Source: an uncultured bacterium (lineage in GTDB: Bacteria; Actinomycetota; Coriobacteriia; Coriobacteriales; Coriobacteriaceae). Taken from it: DNA of 64,000 nt. The stretch covers positions 1 to 64,000 of the forward strand of contig CAJMPU010000013.1 in the NCBI GenBank assembly GCA_905215505.1, given 5' to 3'. The translations under genes were made by a program, and so were the position numbers. Shown piece after piece: positions 1 to 8,782 of this stretch. The notes under the pieces are model-generated. The model had not been told where the DNA came from. It made no database searches and saw nothing but the letters and a program-made list of their open reading frames with translations. Position 1 is the first letter of the stretch, and each line of letters opens with the position of its first letter.

Positions 1-1448
1 CCTGCCGTATCGTCATCAACACACCGTCCTCTCACGGCGGCATCGGTGATCTGTACAACTTTGGCATGAAGCCGTCTCTGACCCTGGGCTGCGGCTCCTG
101 GGGCGGCAACTCCGTCTCCGAGAACGTTGGGGTGAAGCACTTGATCAACGTTAAGACTGTGGCCGAGCGCCGTGAGAACATGCTGTGGTTCCGCGCTCCC
201 GAGAAGGTCTACTTCAAGAAGGGTTCCACGCCCGTCGCTCTCGACGAGCTCGGTACCGTCATGGGCAAGAAGCGCGCCTTCATCGTCACCGACCAGTTCC
301 TCTTCAAGAATGGCAACACCCGCGCCATCGAGGCCAAGCTCGACGAGATGGGCATCGCCCACGACTGCTTCTACGACGTCGAGCCCGATCCGTCGCTGCA
401 GTGCGCACGTCGCGGCGCCAAGCAGATGGCTCTCTTTGAGCCGGACGTCATCATCGCCGTCGGCGGTGGCTCCGCTATGGACGCCGGCAAGATCATGTGG
501 ATGATGTACGAGCACCCCGAGTGCAAGTTTGAGGACATGGCCATGGACTTCATGGACATCCGCAAGCGTATCTTCACTTTCCCCGAGATGGGCAAGAAGG
601 CCTACTTCGTCGCCGTCCCGACCTCTTCGGGTACCGGCTCCGAGTGCACGCCGTTCGCCATCATCACCGACAAGGAGACCGGCATCAAGTGGCCGCTCGC
701 CGACTACGCGCTGCTCCCCAACATGGCTATCGTCGACGCCGACAACTGCATGACCGCCCCGCGCGGCCTGACCGCTGCCTCCGGCATCGACGTCATGACC
801 CACGCCATCGAGTCCTACGTCTCCATCATGGCTTCCGACTACACCAAGGGCCTCTCCGAGCGCGCTGCTAAGCTCGTCTTCGAGAACCTGCCCTCCAGCT
901 TCACGAACGGCGCCAAGGACCCGCATGCCCGCGAGGAGATGCACAACGCCTCTTGCATGGCCGGTATGGCCTTCGCCAACGCCTTCCTGGGCCTCAACCA
1001 CTCCATGGCTCACAAGCTCGGCGCCTTCCATCACCTGCCTCACGGCCTCGCCAACGCCGTCATCCTGACCCGCGTTATGCGCTACAACGCCGCCGAGGCT
1101 CCCGTCAAGATGGGTACCTTCTCCCAGTATCCTTACCCCAACGCGCTGCACAACTACGCCGAGATGGCCAAGTACTGCGGCATCGAGGGCAAGGACGACA
1201 AGGAGGTCTTCGAGAACTTCATCACGAAGCTCGAGGAACTCAAGGACTTCATCGGCGTCAAGAAGACCATCGCCGACTACGGTGTTGACGAGCAGTACTT
1301 CCTCGACACCCTCGACGAGATGACCGAGCAGGCATTCAACGACCAGTGCACCGGCGCAAACCCGCGCTACCCGCTCATGAGCGAGATCAAGGAGCTCTAC
1401 CTGGACGCCTACTACGGCCGCGAGCCTCAGGACTACGCCGTCTGCTAG
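1..1448 (+). CDS. adhE: Bifunctional acetaldehyde-CoA/alcohol dehydrogenase, C-terminal part (5' end outside window)
   Basis: The reading frame is open from the left edge, so this is the 3' part of a larger gene (about 480 residues visible; the family is usually 870-900). The first residues (TPSSHGGIGDLYN, then SLTLGCGSWGGNS) match the end of the CoA-acylating aldehyde dehydrogenase half of AdhE. The rest is the iron-dependent alcohol dehydrogenase half, with the NAD-binding GGGSAMD and the metal ligands in GIDVMTHAIESY and HKLGAFHHLPHG. AdhE reduces acetyl-CoA to ethanol in two NADH-dependent steps and regenerates NAD+ in fermenting cells. The internal ATG at 66 is not a plausible start, because conserved AdhE sequence continues upstream of it. 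A hairpin follows the stop. Confidence 0.93.
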   Translation, partial: CRIVINTPSSHGGIGDLYNFGMKPSLTLGCGSWGGNSVSENVGVKHLINVKTVAERRENMLWFRAPEKVYFKKGSTPVALDELGTVMGKKRAFIVTDQFLFKNGNTRAIEAKLDEMGIAHDCFYDVEPDPSLQCARRGAKQMALFEPDVIIAVGGGSAMDAGKIMWMMYEHPECKFEDMAMDFMDIRKRIFTFPEMGKKAYFVAVPTSSGTGSECTPFAIITDKETGIKWPLADYALLPNMAIVDADNCMTAPRGLTAASGIDVMTHAIESYVSIMASDYTKGLSERAAKLVFENLPSSFTNGAKDPHAREEMHNASCMAGMAFANAFLGLNHSMAHKLGAFHHLPHGLANAVILTRVMRYNAAEAPVKMGTFSQYPYPNALHNYAEMAKYCGIEGKDDKEVFENFITKLEELKDFIGVKKTIADYGVDEQYFLDTLDEMTEQAFNDQCTGANPRYPLMSEIKELYLDAYYGREPQDYAVC

Positions 1449-1465
1449 TTTTAGCACGGTTTTTA

Positions 1466-1504
1466 ACGGCGGGGGTGCACGGGTGTTTCACACACCCCCG
1501 CCGT
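1466..1504 (+). terminator. Hairpin terminator after adhE
   Basis: A perfect 12-bp inverted repeat (ACGGCGGGGGTG / CACCCCCGCCGT, 15-nt loop) begins 17 nt after the adhE stop. The T-tract after it is poor (cgcttctat), so efficiency is uncertain. Confidence 0.55.
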
Positions 1505-1536
1505 CGCTTCTATCGCATCGTTGAAAGGATGCAACC

Positions 1537-2301
1537 ATGCTGCTACCCGATTCCAAGACCGAGCTCGTCCGCCGTGGCAACAAGGTCGTTTACGACCTGG
1601 GCGACAAGATCGTCAAGGTCTTTAACGAGACCAAGCCTGTCTCCGACGTGTTCAACGAGGCTTTGAATCTTGCCCGCATCAATGAGTGCGGCATCCGCAG
1701 CCCCAAGGCTCTCGAGGTTTCCCAGCTCGAGAACGCCAACGGCTGGGCGCTCGTGACCGAGAAGGTTCCGGGCACCACTCTTGCCGAGAAGATGACTGCT
1801 GAGCCCCAGCGCTTTGGTGAGTATCTCGAGATGTTCGTCGACCTCCAGATCGAGATCCACGGCTATACCTCCCCGCTGCTCAACCGTCAGCGCGACAAGT
1901 TCGCCCGCATGATCGACAGCCTTGATCAGCTCAATGCCACCACGCGCTACAACCTTCAGGAGCGTCTGGACGGCATGACCAAGGAGTTCAAGGTCTGCCA
2001 CGGCGACTTCAACCCCTCCAACGTCATCGTCGGCGACGACGGCCAGCTCTATGTGTGCGACTGGGCACACGCCACCCAGGGCTCCCCTGCTGCCGACGTT
2101 GCCACCACCTACCTGCTCTTCGCCCTCAACAGCAAGGACCAGGCTGAGGCCTACTTGGAGCTCTACTGCGACCGCGCCGACATGCCCATGCAGGTCGTGC
2201 GTCAGTGGACGAGCATCGTCGCCGCTTCCGAGCTCGCTCGTAAGCGCAACGTGAACGATGAGTTCCTGAAGAACTGGATCGAAGTCGTCGATTATCAGTA
2301 A
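1537..2301 (+). CDS. Aminoglycoside/choline-kinase-like phosphotransferase (APH family)
   Basis: A 254-residue protein with a protein-kinase-like phosphotransferase fold. The catalytic loop HGDFNPSN lies at residues 155-162 and the metal-binding DW at 175-176, the APH/ChoK pattern; the N-terminal lobe has a candidate ATP-binding lysine in DKIVKVF (about 24-27). The family phosphorylates small hydroxylated molecules, and some members act on sugars, choline or homoserine. The substrate cannot be read from sequence, and nothing suggests acquired drug resistance: composition matches its neighbours and no mobile element is nearby. The ATG follows GAAAGGA with good spacing. It is a single-gene unit between two hairpins. 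Confidence 0.75.
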   Translation: MLLPDSKTELVRRGNKVVYDLGDKIVKVFNETKPVSDVFNEALNLARINECGIRSPKALEVSQLENANGWALVTEKVPGTTLAEKMTAEPQRFGEYLEMFVDLQIEIHGYTSPLLNRQRDKFARMIDSLDQLNATTRYNLQERLDGMTKEFKVCHGDFNPSNVIVGDDGQLYVCDWAHATQGSPAADVATTYLLFALNSKDQAEAYLELYCDRADMPMQVVRQWTSIVAASELARKRNVNDEFLKNWIEVVDYQ

Positions 2302-2336
2302 TATCTGAGCGATTTATTTCGCATCGGAGGCACAAG

Positions 2337-2370
2337 AAAACCCCGCAGCTCATATGGGCTGTGGGGTTTT
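2337..2370 (+). terminator. Intrinsic terminator after the phosphotransferase gene
   Basis: An AAAACCCC-GCAGC / GCTG-TGGGGTTTT hairpin with a short loop, ending in TTTTCTTT. The flanking A and T runs suggest it may work in both directions. Confidence 0.75.
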
Positions 2371-2401
2371 CTTTACCCATCGAGTTTATTCCAACAAAAT
2401 A

Positions 2402-2442
2402 GACTGCTCCGCATCTCTTCCTAAGAGAGATACGGAGCAGTC
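2402..2442 (-). terminator. Intrinsic terminator of the proS operon
   Basis: A long hairpin: GACTGCTCCG pairs with CGGAGCAGTC, then one mismatch, then ATCTCT pairs with AGAGAT around a 7-nt loop. On the minus strand it is followed by TATTTTG, about 30 nt after the proS stop. Confidence 0.8.
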
Positions 2443-2473
2443 CCGCAATTACATCTAATAGCAGAAACGTCGA

Positions 2474-4195
2474 TTAACGGCGGGCCGCCTTAACAAGCTC
2501 GGCAACCTTGGCGACGACCTCGTCGATCGCCACGTCCTCACGCTCGCCCGTGGCACGGTCCTTGAGCTCCACAGTACCATTCTTGAGGCCACGCTTACCC
2601 AGAACGACCTGATACGGGAAGCCCATGAGGTCGTTATCGGCAAACTTAAAGCCGGGACGCTCGTCACGGTCATCGACGACAACCTCGATACCCTCGGCGC
2701 ACAGGCCCTCGACGATTTGGTCGCAAACGTTAGCGCACTCCTCCTTCTTGGGATCGAGCGGAATCACCGCGACCTCGTACGGGGCAACGGAGACCGGCCA
2801 GACGATGCCGTGTTCGTCGTTGTGCTGCTCCACGACGGCAGCAAGCGAGCGGGACACACCAACGCCGTAGCAACCCATGATAAGCGGCTTCTCCTTGCCG
2901 TCCTCGTCCATAAAGGTGGCGCCCATGGCCTCGGAATACTTGGTACCCAGCTGGAAGACCTGCGAGACCTCGATGCCGCGAGCAGCAGAGAGCGGCTTGC
3001 CGCAGTGCGGGCAGGGATCGCCGGCAACGACGGTGACCAGATCTGCCCACTCATCGACGGTAAAGTCGCGCTCGGGGCAGGCACCGGTAAAGTGATAATC
3101 GACCTCGTTGGCACCGCAGGCCCACTGCTTGGACTCGCGCAGGCTCTCGTCGCACACCAGACGGATGCCCTCGGGCAAGTTAACCGGTCCGATAAAGCCC
3201 TTGTGCAGACCGTAGGTCTGGAGCTCCTCGTCCGTCATCATGCGATAGCCCTTGCCAAAGACGTGCTCGGCCTTGCAGTCATTGAGCTCGTGGTCGCCCG
3301 GGACAATGGCCACGACTGGCTTGCCCTCGGCATCGATCAACGCCAGCGACTTTCGCGTACCGTTCTCGGGGAAGCCAAAGAACTTGGCAACGGCCTCGAT
3401 GGTGCCCATGCCCGGAGTCTCGACCTTGGTGAGCGTACCGTCGCCGGGGCCCTCGGTCACGACGACCTTGGTGCTTGCCGCCTCGTCATCGGCAGCAAAG
3501 CCGCAATCGTCGCAGTAGACCAGCGAAGCCTCGCCGGCGTCGGCCAAAGCCATGTACTCGACGGAGGTAACGCCACCGATCTCGCCGGAGTCAGCGACAA
3601 CGGGCAGAGCCTTGATGTAGCAGCGCTCGCAGATGTTGGCGTAGGCCTGCTTCATCTTGTCGTACTCCTCCTGCAGACTCTCCTGCGTGGCGGAGAAGCT
3701 GTAGGCGTCCTTCATGATGAACTCGCGACCGCGCATCAGGCCAAAGCGAGGGCGGAACTCGTCGCGGAACTTGTCCTGAATGTGGTACAGATTGACAGGC
3801 AGCTGCTTGTAGGAACGCAGCTCATTGCGCACCAGGGCCGTGACGGTCTCCTCGTGGGTGGGGCCCAGCACGAACTCGCGACCATGACGGTCGTCAAAGC
3901 GCACAAGCTCCTTGCCATAGGCATCGATACGGCCGGACTCACGCCACAGCTCGGCGTCGACCATAATGGGCATCATGAGCTCCTGAGCGCCCGCAGCGTC
4001 CATCTCGTCGCGCACGATGTTCTCGATCTTGCGAATCGAGCGCCAAGCAAGCGGCAGGTAGGAATACAGGCCGGCGGCCTCCTTACGGATCATGCCGGCA
4101 CGGAGCAGCAGGCGGTGACTGGCGAGCTCGGCGTCCGCCGGATCCTCTTTAAGCGTCGGCGCATAGAGCTTAGACATATACATTGCTCGGGTCAT
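2474..4195 (-). CDS. proS: Prolyl-tRNA synthetase, bacterial type
   Basis: 573 residues. Class II aminoacyl-tRNA synthetase that charges tRNA-Pro. The TxE loop is in GPTHEETVTALVRNE (about 111-125), motif 2 spans roughly 143-165 (FRDEFRPRFGLMRGREF), and an editing (INS) domain lies between about 225 and 400 before the anticodon-binding domain. The length fits the bacterial INS-containing form. GAGGAGA lies 5 nt upstream of the ATG at 4195, inside the 3' end of ispG, and the ispG stop directly abuts this start, so translation is probably coupled. It is the last gene of the pyrH-to-proS operon. Confidence 0.96.
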   Translation of the reverse strand: MTRAMYMSKLYAPTLKEDPADAELASHRLLLRAGMIRKEAAGLYSYLPLAWRSIRKIENIVRDEMDAAGAQELMMPIMVDAELWRESGRIDAYGKELVRFDDRHGREFVLGPTHEETVTALVRNELRSYKQLPVNLYHIQDKFRDEFRPRFGLMRGREFIMKDAYSFSATQESLQEEYDKMKQAYANICERCYIKALPVVADSGEIGGVTSVEYMALADAGEASLVYCDDCGFAADDEAASTKVVVTEGPGDGTLTKVETPGMGTIEAVAKFFGFPENGTRKSLALIDAEGKPVVAIVPGDHELNDCKAEHVFGKGYRMMTDEELQTYGLHKGFIGPVNLPEGIRLVCDESLRESKQWACGANEVDYHFTGACPERDFTVDEWADLVTVVAGDPCPHCGKPLSAARGIEVSQVFQLGTKYSEAMGATFMDEDGKEKPLIMGCYGVGVSRSLAAVVEQHNDEHGIVWPVSVAPYEVAVIPLDPKKEECANVCDQIVEGLCAEGIEVVVDDRDERPGFKFADNDLMGFPYQVVLGKRGLKNGTVELKDRATGEREDVAIDEVVAKVAELVKAARR

Positions 4196-5278
4196 TTATT
4201 TCTCCTCAATAAGCTTGTCGACCTCGGCCATAAGCGCGTCGACAATTTGGTCCTCAGCTACTTTACCAATGATCTGGCCATGCGAAAAGAGCAAGGCCTG
4301 ACCACGTCCGCAAGCAACGCCCAGGTCGGCATCGGAAGCCTCGCCGGGGCCATTAACGGCACATCCCATAACGGCGATGGAAAGCGGAGCGGTATAGTTC
4401 TTAAGCCGCTCGGTTACTTCCTCGGCGATAGGAATCAGGTTAACCTGACAGCGGGCGCACGTAGGGCACGAGACAATCTCGGGACCGCGGCGACGCAGGC
4501 CCAGCGACTGCAAAATTCCCCAGGCGACCGGCGGCTCCTCGACCGGATCGGCCGTGAGCGACACACGCATGGTGTCGCCAATGCCCTCGGAAAGCAAAAT
4601 ACCCAAGCCTACAGAGCTCTTGATGGTGCCCTGGAGCTTGGTCCCCGCCTCCGTCACGCCCAGGTGAAGCGGAACGTGGGGAATCTCACGTGACAGGGCT
4701 CGATAGGTATCGAGCGTCGTTTGCACGCTATGGGCCTTGGCCGAAAGCACAATGTTCGTAAAGCCGCGGTCCTCAAAGTGCTTGACGAAGCGCTCGCTCG
4801 ACATCACGAGCTTTTCGGGCTGCGTGAGGTCTTCGCGCTCGGCGATATCCTGCTCAAGCGAGCCCGCGTTCACGCCAATGCGAATCGCGCACCCAGCGGC
4901 GCCCGCGGCATCGATCACGGCATCGACCTTGGCCCAATCGCCAATGTTGCCGGGATTGATGCGGAGCTTGGCGGCACCGGCCTCAACGGCACCAATGGCG
5001 AGCTTATGGTTAAAGTGGATATCAGCGACAATCGGCACCGGAGACTCGGCACAGATGGTGCGGAAACCCTCAAGCGCGGCCTCGGTGGGCACGCTCACAC
5101 GCACGATATCGCAGCCAGCCTGCGCCAACGCGCCCACTTGCGCAAGCGTTGCCTGGGCATCAGCGGTGTCGGTGCAGGTCATGGATTGGACCACCACCGG
5201 CGCGCCGCCACCGATCTGCACACCGCCCACATGCACGGGGCGCGTCAACTCGCGAGGCAAAGGATGGGATAAAGACAA
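4196..5278 (-). CDS. ispG: 4-hydroxy-3-methylbut-2-enyl diphosphate synthase (flavodoxin/ferredoxin)
   Basis: 360 residues from a TTG start. IspG (GcpE) converts methylerythritol cyclodiphosphate to HMBPP in the non-mevalonate isoprenoid pathway and uses a 4Fe-4S cluster. The cluster cysteines are visible as C271 and C274 in CPTCARC plus C306 in MGCAVNGPGE; the substrate barrel includes QSMTCTDT and ADIHFNHKLA. The reading frame extends 29 codons further upstream, but that part overlaps rseP and lacks family similarity. The TTG at 5278 has AGGGGAG 8 nt upstream and gives the normal length. Dxr of the same pathway lies two genes upstream. Confidence 0.95.
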   Translation of the reverse strand: MSLSHPLPRELTRPVHVGGVQIGGGAPVVVQSMTCTDTADAQATLAQVGALAQAGCDIVRVSVPTEAALEGFRTICAESPVPIVADIHFNHKLAIGAVEAGAAKLRINPGNIGDWAKVDAVIDAAGAAGCAIRIGVNAGSLEQDIAEREDLTQPEKLVMSSERFVKHFEDRGFTNIVLSAKAHSVQTTLDTYRALSREIPHVPLHLGVTEAGTKLQGTIKSSVGLGILLSEGIGDTMRVSLTADPVEEPPVAWGILQSLGLRRRGPEIVSCPTCARCQVNLIPIAEEVTERLKNYTAPLSIAVMGCAVNGPGEASDADLGVACGRGQALLFSHGQIIGKVAEDQIVDALMAEVDKLIEEK

Positions 5279-5291
5279 TCCAAACACTCCC

Positions 5292-6653
5292 CTACAGAAT
5301 AAATCGAAGGATGTCGGAACGAAGCATATAGACAAACAGCAGCGCAAAGAGCGCGATGCCCACATAGCTCACAATCGTCTGGACCTTGAGCGGAAGCTCG
5401 CGGCCCGCAATCTTTTGAATGATCTCGATGACCAGCTTGCCGCCATCGAGTGGTGGGATGGGCAGCAGGTTCATAAAGCCCAGCGAGAACGAAATGAGGG
5501 CGGCAAACGAAAGGAACGTGGCAGGGCCGGCAGCAGCAGCCTGTGAGGACATAACGCTAATACCCACGATCGAAGAAGACTGATCGAGAATCTCCATCGT
5601 ATGCTGCGGCTGGAGCAGGCGCATCACGCCCTCCGCTGTCTGCACGACGTAAGAGAACGACAGGCGAGCCGACGTGATGGGGTCTAAACGGACCACCTGC
5701 GTAGAGGCATACACACCTAGGCGCTCGTCCTCTTTGAGCGCAACCGTGGTCGAATGCTGCTTGCCGTCACGCTCGTACTCGATGGCGATACCGTCCTTAC
5801 CGGCAGCCTTGCCGATGGCATCGTAAACGTCAATCCAGGTAGAGCACGATACTCCGTCAACCGAAAGAATCGCGTCACCGCCCTCGATACCCGCCTTGGC
5901 GGCAATAGACCCCTCGTCAACCTGACCGATCACGTTGGTATCCATCGGCACGGTGACACCCGCAATGGAATAGATACTCATAAGGAGCAAAAAGCCCGTC
6001 AAGATATTGACAATAATGCCTGCGAGCAGCATAAAGGCGCGCTTGAGAAAGCCTTGGCCAAGATAGGTGTGCGAGCGCTCTTGCGCAAGGAACTCGGCCT
6101 CGCCGCACGGCAGCTCCCACACATCGCCCTCGGCAGTCGCATGTTCGCGATCGAAACGGCGACCATCAAAGGTGGTATAGCCTGCCGTGTCTCGCGGCAA
6201 CGTCTGATATTTGGTGGGATAGTAGCTCGGCGAGGGCTTCTCCCCTTCCTCATACCAGGGCGCGATGGAGCCCCAGCCCAGCAAAAGGGCGCATGCCTCG
6301 AGCACATCCTCCTCGGAAAGCTCGAGCTCGACAGCAAGGTCGGCCACGGTCACGCGACCATGACGATAGATAGCCGCGAGCACGCGATCGGCGCACGAAA
6401 CATTGGTCGGATCCATACCGCAGATGGCAGCGTAGCCACCCAGCAGCAGCGGGGTCACGCCAAACTTGGTTCCAATGCGACGCGACGTGTAATGGATGTC
6501 AAAGCGGCACGGCAGACCCAAAAAGAACTCGGTCACACGGACGCCGCAGGCACGCGCCGCCAAAAAGTGGCCGCCCTCGTGCAAAAACACGAGGACGGAA
6601 AGCATCAGCAGGCCCCAAAAGACCGATGAGAGAACGCTCAGAACAGTATCCAT
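5292..6653 (-). CDS. rseP: Site-2-type intramembrane zinc metalloprotease (RseP family) with an inserted helical domain
   Basis: About 453 residues. The zinc motif HEGGH is at 25-29 in the first membrane helix. The third ligand region NLLPIPPLDGG is near 395-405, a PDZ domain lies between about 245 and 330, and the protein ends in hydrophobic helices. The family cleaves membrane-bound anti-sigma factors or signal-peptide remnants within the bilayer. Unusually, about 110 residues (81-195) separate the beta-hairpin after the first helix from the second helix (FLKRAFMLLAGIIVN); residues 86-132 read like a winged helix. I prefer the ATG at 6653; an in-frame TTG at 6668 is closer to an AGGA and is an alternative. 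It lies between dxr and ispG. Confidence 0.9.
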   Translation of the reverse strand: MDTVLSVLSSVFWGLLMLSVLVFLHEGGHFLAARACGVRVTEFFLGLPCRFDIHYTSRRIGTKFGVTPLLLGGYAAICGMDPTNVSCADRVLAAIYRHGRVTVADLAVELELSEEDVLEACALLLGWGSIAPWYEEGEKPSPSYYPTKYQTLPRDTAGYTTFDGRRFDREHATAEGDVWELPCGEAEFLAQERSHTYLGQGFLKRAFMLLAGIIVNILTGFLLLMSIYSIAGVTVPMDTNVIGQVDEGSIAAKAGIEGGDAILSVDGVSCSTWIDVYDAIGKAAGKDGIAIEYERDGKQHSTTVALKEDERLGVYASTQVVRLDPITSARLSFSYVVQTAEGVMRLLQPQHTMEILDQSSSIVGISVMSSQAAAAGPATFLSFAALISFSLGFMNLLPIPPLDGGKLVIEIIQKIAGRELPLKVQTIVSYVGIALFALLFVYMLRSDILRFIL

Positions 6654-6678
6654 AAAACGAAAAAGCAATCCTTATGGG

Positions 6679-7866
6679 TTAGGAACGGGTTGCGGCGAGC
6701 ACCTGCGCAGCCTTTTCACGCGCCCACGCATCGATGTCGCGAAGCTGCTCAAACGAATCGACCGCCTGCATATCGTGGGCGTCCATGCAGGATTCCACAA
6801 TGCGATCGATATCGGTAAAGCTGCAGCCATCGTGCAGAAAGGCATCGACGGCGACCTCGTTGGCGGCATTGAGCACGCACGGCATGGTGCCACCCGTCTT
6901 GCCGGCACGCTCGGCCAGTGCCAGACAGCGGAAGGTATCCATGTCGGCAGCATCAAACGTGAGCTGCCCCAGCTCGCGGAAATCGATACGAGGCGCCGGG
7001 GTATCCCAACGCTCGGGATACGAGAACGCGAACTGGATGGGAATACGCATGTCGGATGCACCGAGATGCGCCATCACGGAGCCGTCGGCGAACTCGACCA
7101 TAGAGTGAATCTTGGACTGACGCTGCACGACCACGTTAATGAAATCGAGGTCGCAGTTAAACAGATGCATGGCCTCAATGCGCTCTAGGCCCTTGTTCAT
7201 GAGGGTGGCGGAGTCAATGGTGATCTTGGCACCCATGGCCCACGTGGGATGCGCGAGGGCATCGGCACGCGTCACGCGATCGAGCTCGTCGCGCGTGCGG
7301 CCAAAGAACGGACCGCCCGAGCAGGTGAGCCAAATGCAGTGGGCCTCGCGCGGGTTCTCCCCCAGATAGCACTGGTAGATGGCGGAATGCTCAGAGTCGA
7401 CCGGAATAAGCTGGCCCGGTTGCGCCAACGGCATAAGCAAGTCGCCACCGACGACGAGGGACTCCTTGTTGGCAAGGGCAAGGCGCTTATTCGAGGTCAA
7501 GGCCGCATGGCTCGCCTCGAGACCGGCGGCGCCCACAATAGCGACGAGCACGCAGTCGACATCGTCGCGACGCGCGAGCTCGCAAACCGCCTGCGCGCCA
7601 ACACCGAGCTGCGTGCCCTCGGGCAACTCCTGCAGCACGGCGTCATCGCCATGAGCGACATCGGCCACGGCAACCGCCGGAACCGAGAACTCGCGGGCAG
7701 CGGCAACGAGCTCGGAGGTGCTGGAGTTAACGGACAGCGCCGTCACCTGCAGGCGATCGGCATGCTGACGGCACACATCGAGTGCCTGGGTGCCGATGGA
7801 GCCCGTACAACCCAGGATGGCAACGCGAAGGCGTCCATCGGGGCCATACGTCGTCTGGAAGGACAT
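6679..7866 (-). CDS. dxr: 1-deoxy-D-xylulose 5-phosphate reductoisomerase
   Basis: 395 residues. First committed enzyme of the MEP pathway: rearranges and reduces DXP to 2-C-methylerythritol 4-phosphate with NADPH and a divalent metal. The NADPH-binding GCTGSIGTQALDV is near residue 19, and the metal/substrate region includes TIDSATLMNKGLE and, towards the C-terminal half, conserved LNAANEVAVDAFL. Length is normal. Its ATG overlaps the cdsA stop by one base (TAATG), which implies coupled translation. Member of the pyrH-proS operon and functional partner of ispG. Confidence 0.97.
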   Translation of the reverse strand: MSFQTTYGPDGRLRVAILGCTGSIGTQALDVCRQHADRLQVTALSVNSSTSELVAAAREFSVPAVAVADVAHGDDAVLQELPEGTQLGVGAQAVCELARRDDVDCVLVAIVGAAGLEASHAALTSNKRLALANKESLVVGGDLLMPLAQPGQLIPVDSEHSAIYQCYLGENPREAHCIWLTCSGGPFFGRTRDELDRVTRADALAHPTWAMGAKITIDSATLMNKGLERIEAMHLFNCDLDFINVVVQRQSKIHSMVEFADGSVMAHLGASDMRIPIQFAFSYPERWDTPAPRIDFRELGQLTFDAADMDTFRCLALAERAGKTGGTMPCVLNAANEVAVDAFLHDGCSFTDIDRIVESCMDAHDMQAVDSFEQLRDIDAWAREKAAQVLAATRS

Positions 7867-8780
7867 TACAGCACGCCTCCGATCATCAAAAGCAGCTGCG
7901 CGGTAATGCAGCCAAAGATAAGCGAATCGCTACGGTCGAGCATGCCGCCATGGCCCGGGATAAGGTTGCCGGAATCTTTGACGCCCACACCGCGCTTGAT
8001 GCGCGACTCGATAAGGTCGCCGATAACGCCCAGAATGGACACGACCACGCCGCACAGCAGCGCATAGGGCAGGCTGAGCTTGTAGAAGTGCGTCGCCCAC
8101 AGGATGAGCCAAATCAAAACCGAGCCCAAAATGCCGCCGGCAAACCCCTCCCAGCTCTTTTTGGGAGAGATCTTGGGAACCATCTTGTGCTTGCCGATAC
8201 GGCTGCCCACGATGTAGGCAAACGAATCGGAGACCCAAAGGGACGCGCAAACGCCCACTGAAAGCAGGGCGCCGGCAAAACCGGGCACGGCATCGCGCAG
8301 CAGCACGATAGCCGACAGCATAAAGCCAGTGTAGATGGGACCCATGAGCGTCACGGCCACATCAGAGATGCGGGTACGCGGCGACCAGACATACCAAATG
8401 CCCACAGCGAGCATCAAGGCAAAAAGCAGGGCATTCAGCAACATCGAATCGCCCAACGCCGACAGCGGAAAGAGTACGGCGGCAGCGATACCCATGCGCT
8501 CGTTAGCCATCTTGCCATCGAGCCTTGTCATACGGAAAAACTCATAGCAGCACAGACCGCTCATGACAGAAACAAAGATGGCCGTGGGCACGATACCCAA
8601 AACCAGGCACAGGATAAAGACAACGGCGTAGACGATACCGGCGGCGGCACGGGTAATAAAGCCCGCCAGCCACGAACCGGTGCCGCTCTTTGCTGCAGGT
8701 GCTCCCGCAGCGGCAGCCTTGCGCGCAGGCGCCGCCGAAACTGGCGTCTTGGGAGCAGATGCCTTGGGACGATCGGACAC
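7866..8780 (-). CDS. cdsA: Phosphatidate cytidylyltransferase (CDP-diglyceride synthase)
   Basis: 304 residues with multiple hydrophobic helices and the CdsA signature near the C-terminus (KDSGNLIPGHGGMLDRSDSL). Makes CDP-diacylglycerol from phosphatidic acid and CTP, the branch point of phospholipid synthesis, in the cytoplasmic membrane. The first 35 residues are a Pro/Ala/Lys-rich cytosolic tail not needed for the family fold. GTG start with GAGGAGG 7 nt upstream. Two nt separate it from uppS and it overlaps dxr by one base. Confidence 0.95.
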   Translation of the reverse strand: MSDRPKASAPKTPVSAAPARKAAAAGAPAAKSGTGSWLAGFITRAAAGIVYAVVFILCLVLGIVPTAIFVSVMSGLCCYEFFRMTRLDGKMANERMGIAAAVLFPLSALGDSMLLNALLFALMLAVGIWYVWSPRTRISDVAVTLMGPIYTGFMLSAIVLLRDAVPGFAGALLSVGVCASLWVSDSFAYIVGSRIGKHKMVPKISPKKSWEGFAGGILGSVLIWLILWATHFYKLSLPYALLCGVVVSILGVIGDLIESRIKRGVGVKDSGNLIPGHGGMLDRSDSLIFGCITAQLLLMIGGVL

Positions 8781-8782
8781 GA

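Noticed and set aside
1537..2301. Aminoglycoside resistance gene
   Set aside because: Only the general APH/ChoK fold is visible; no mobile context and no specific resistance signature.
2717..4693. 658-codon open frame on the + strand opposite proS/ispG
   Set aside because: Exact antisense of two conserved genes; Leu/Gly/Val/Asp-rich shadow translation produced by GC-rich codons, with no SD.
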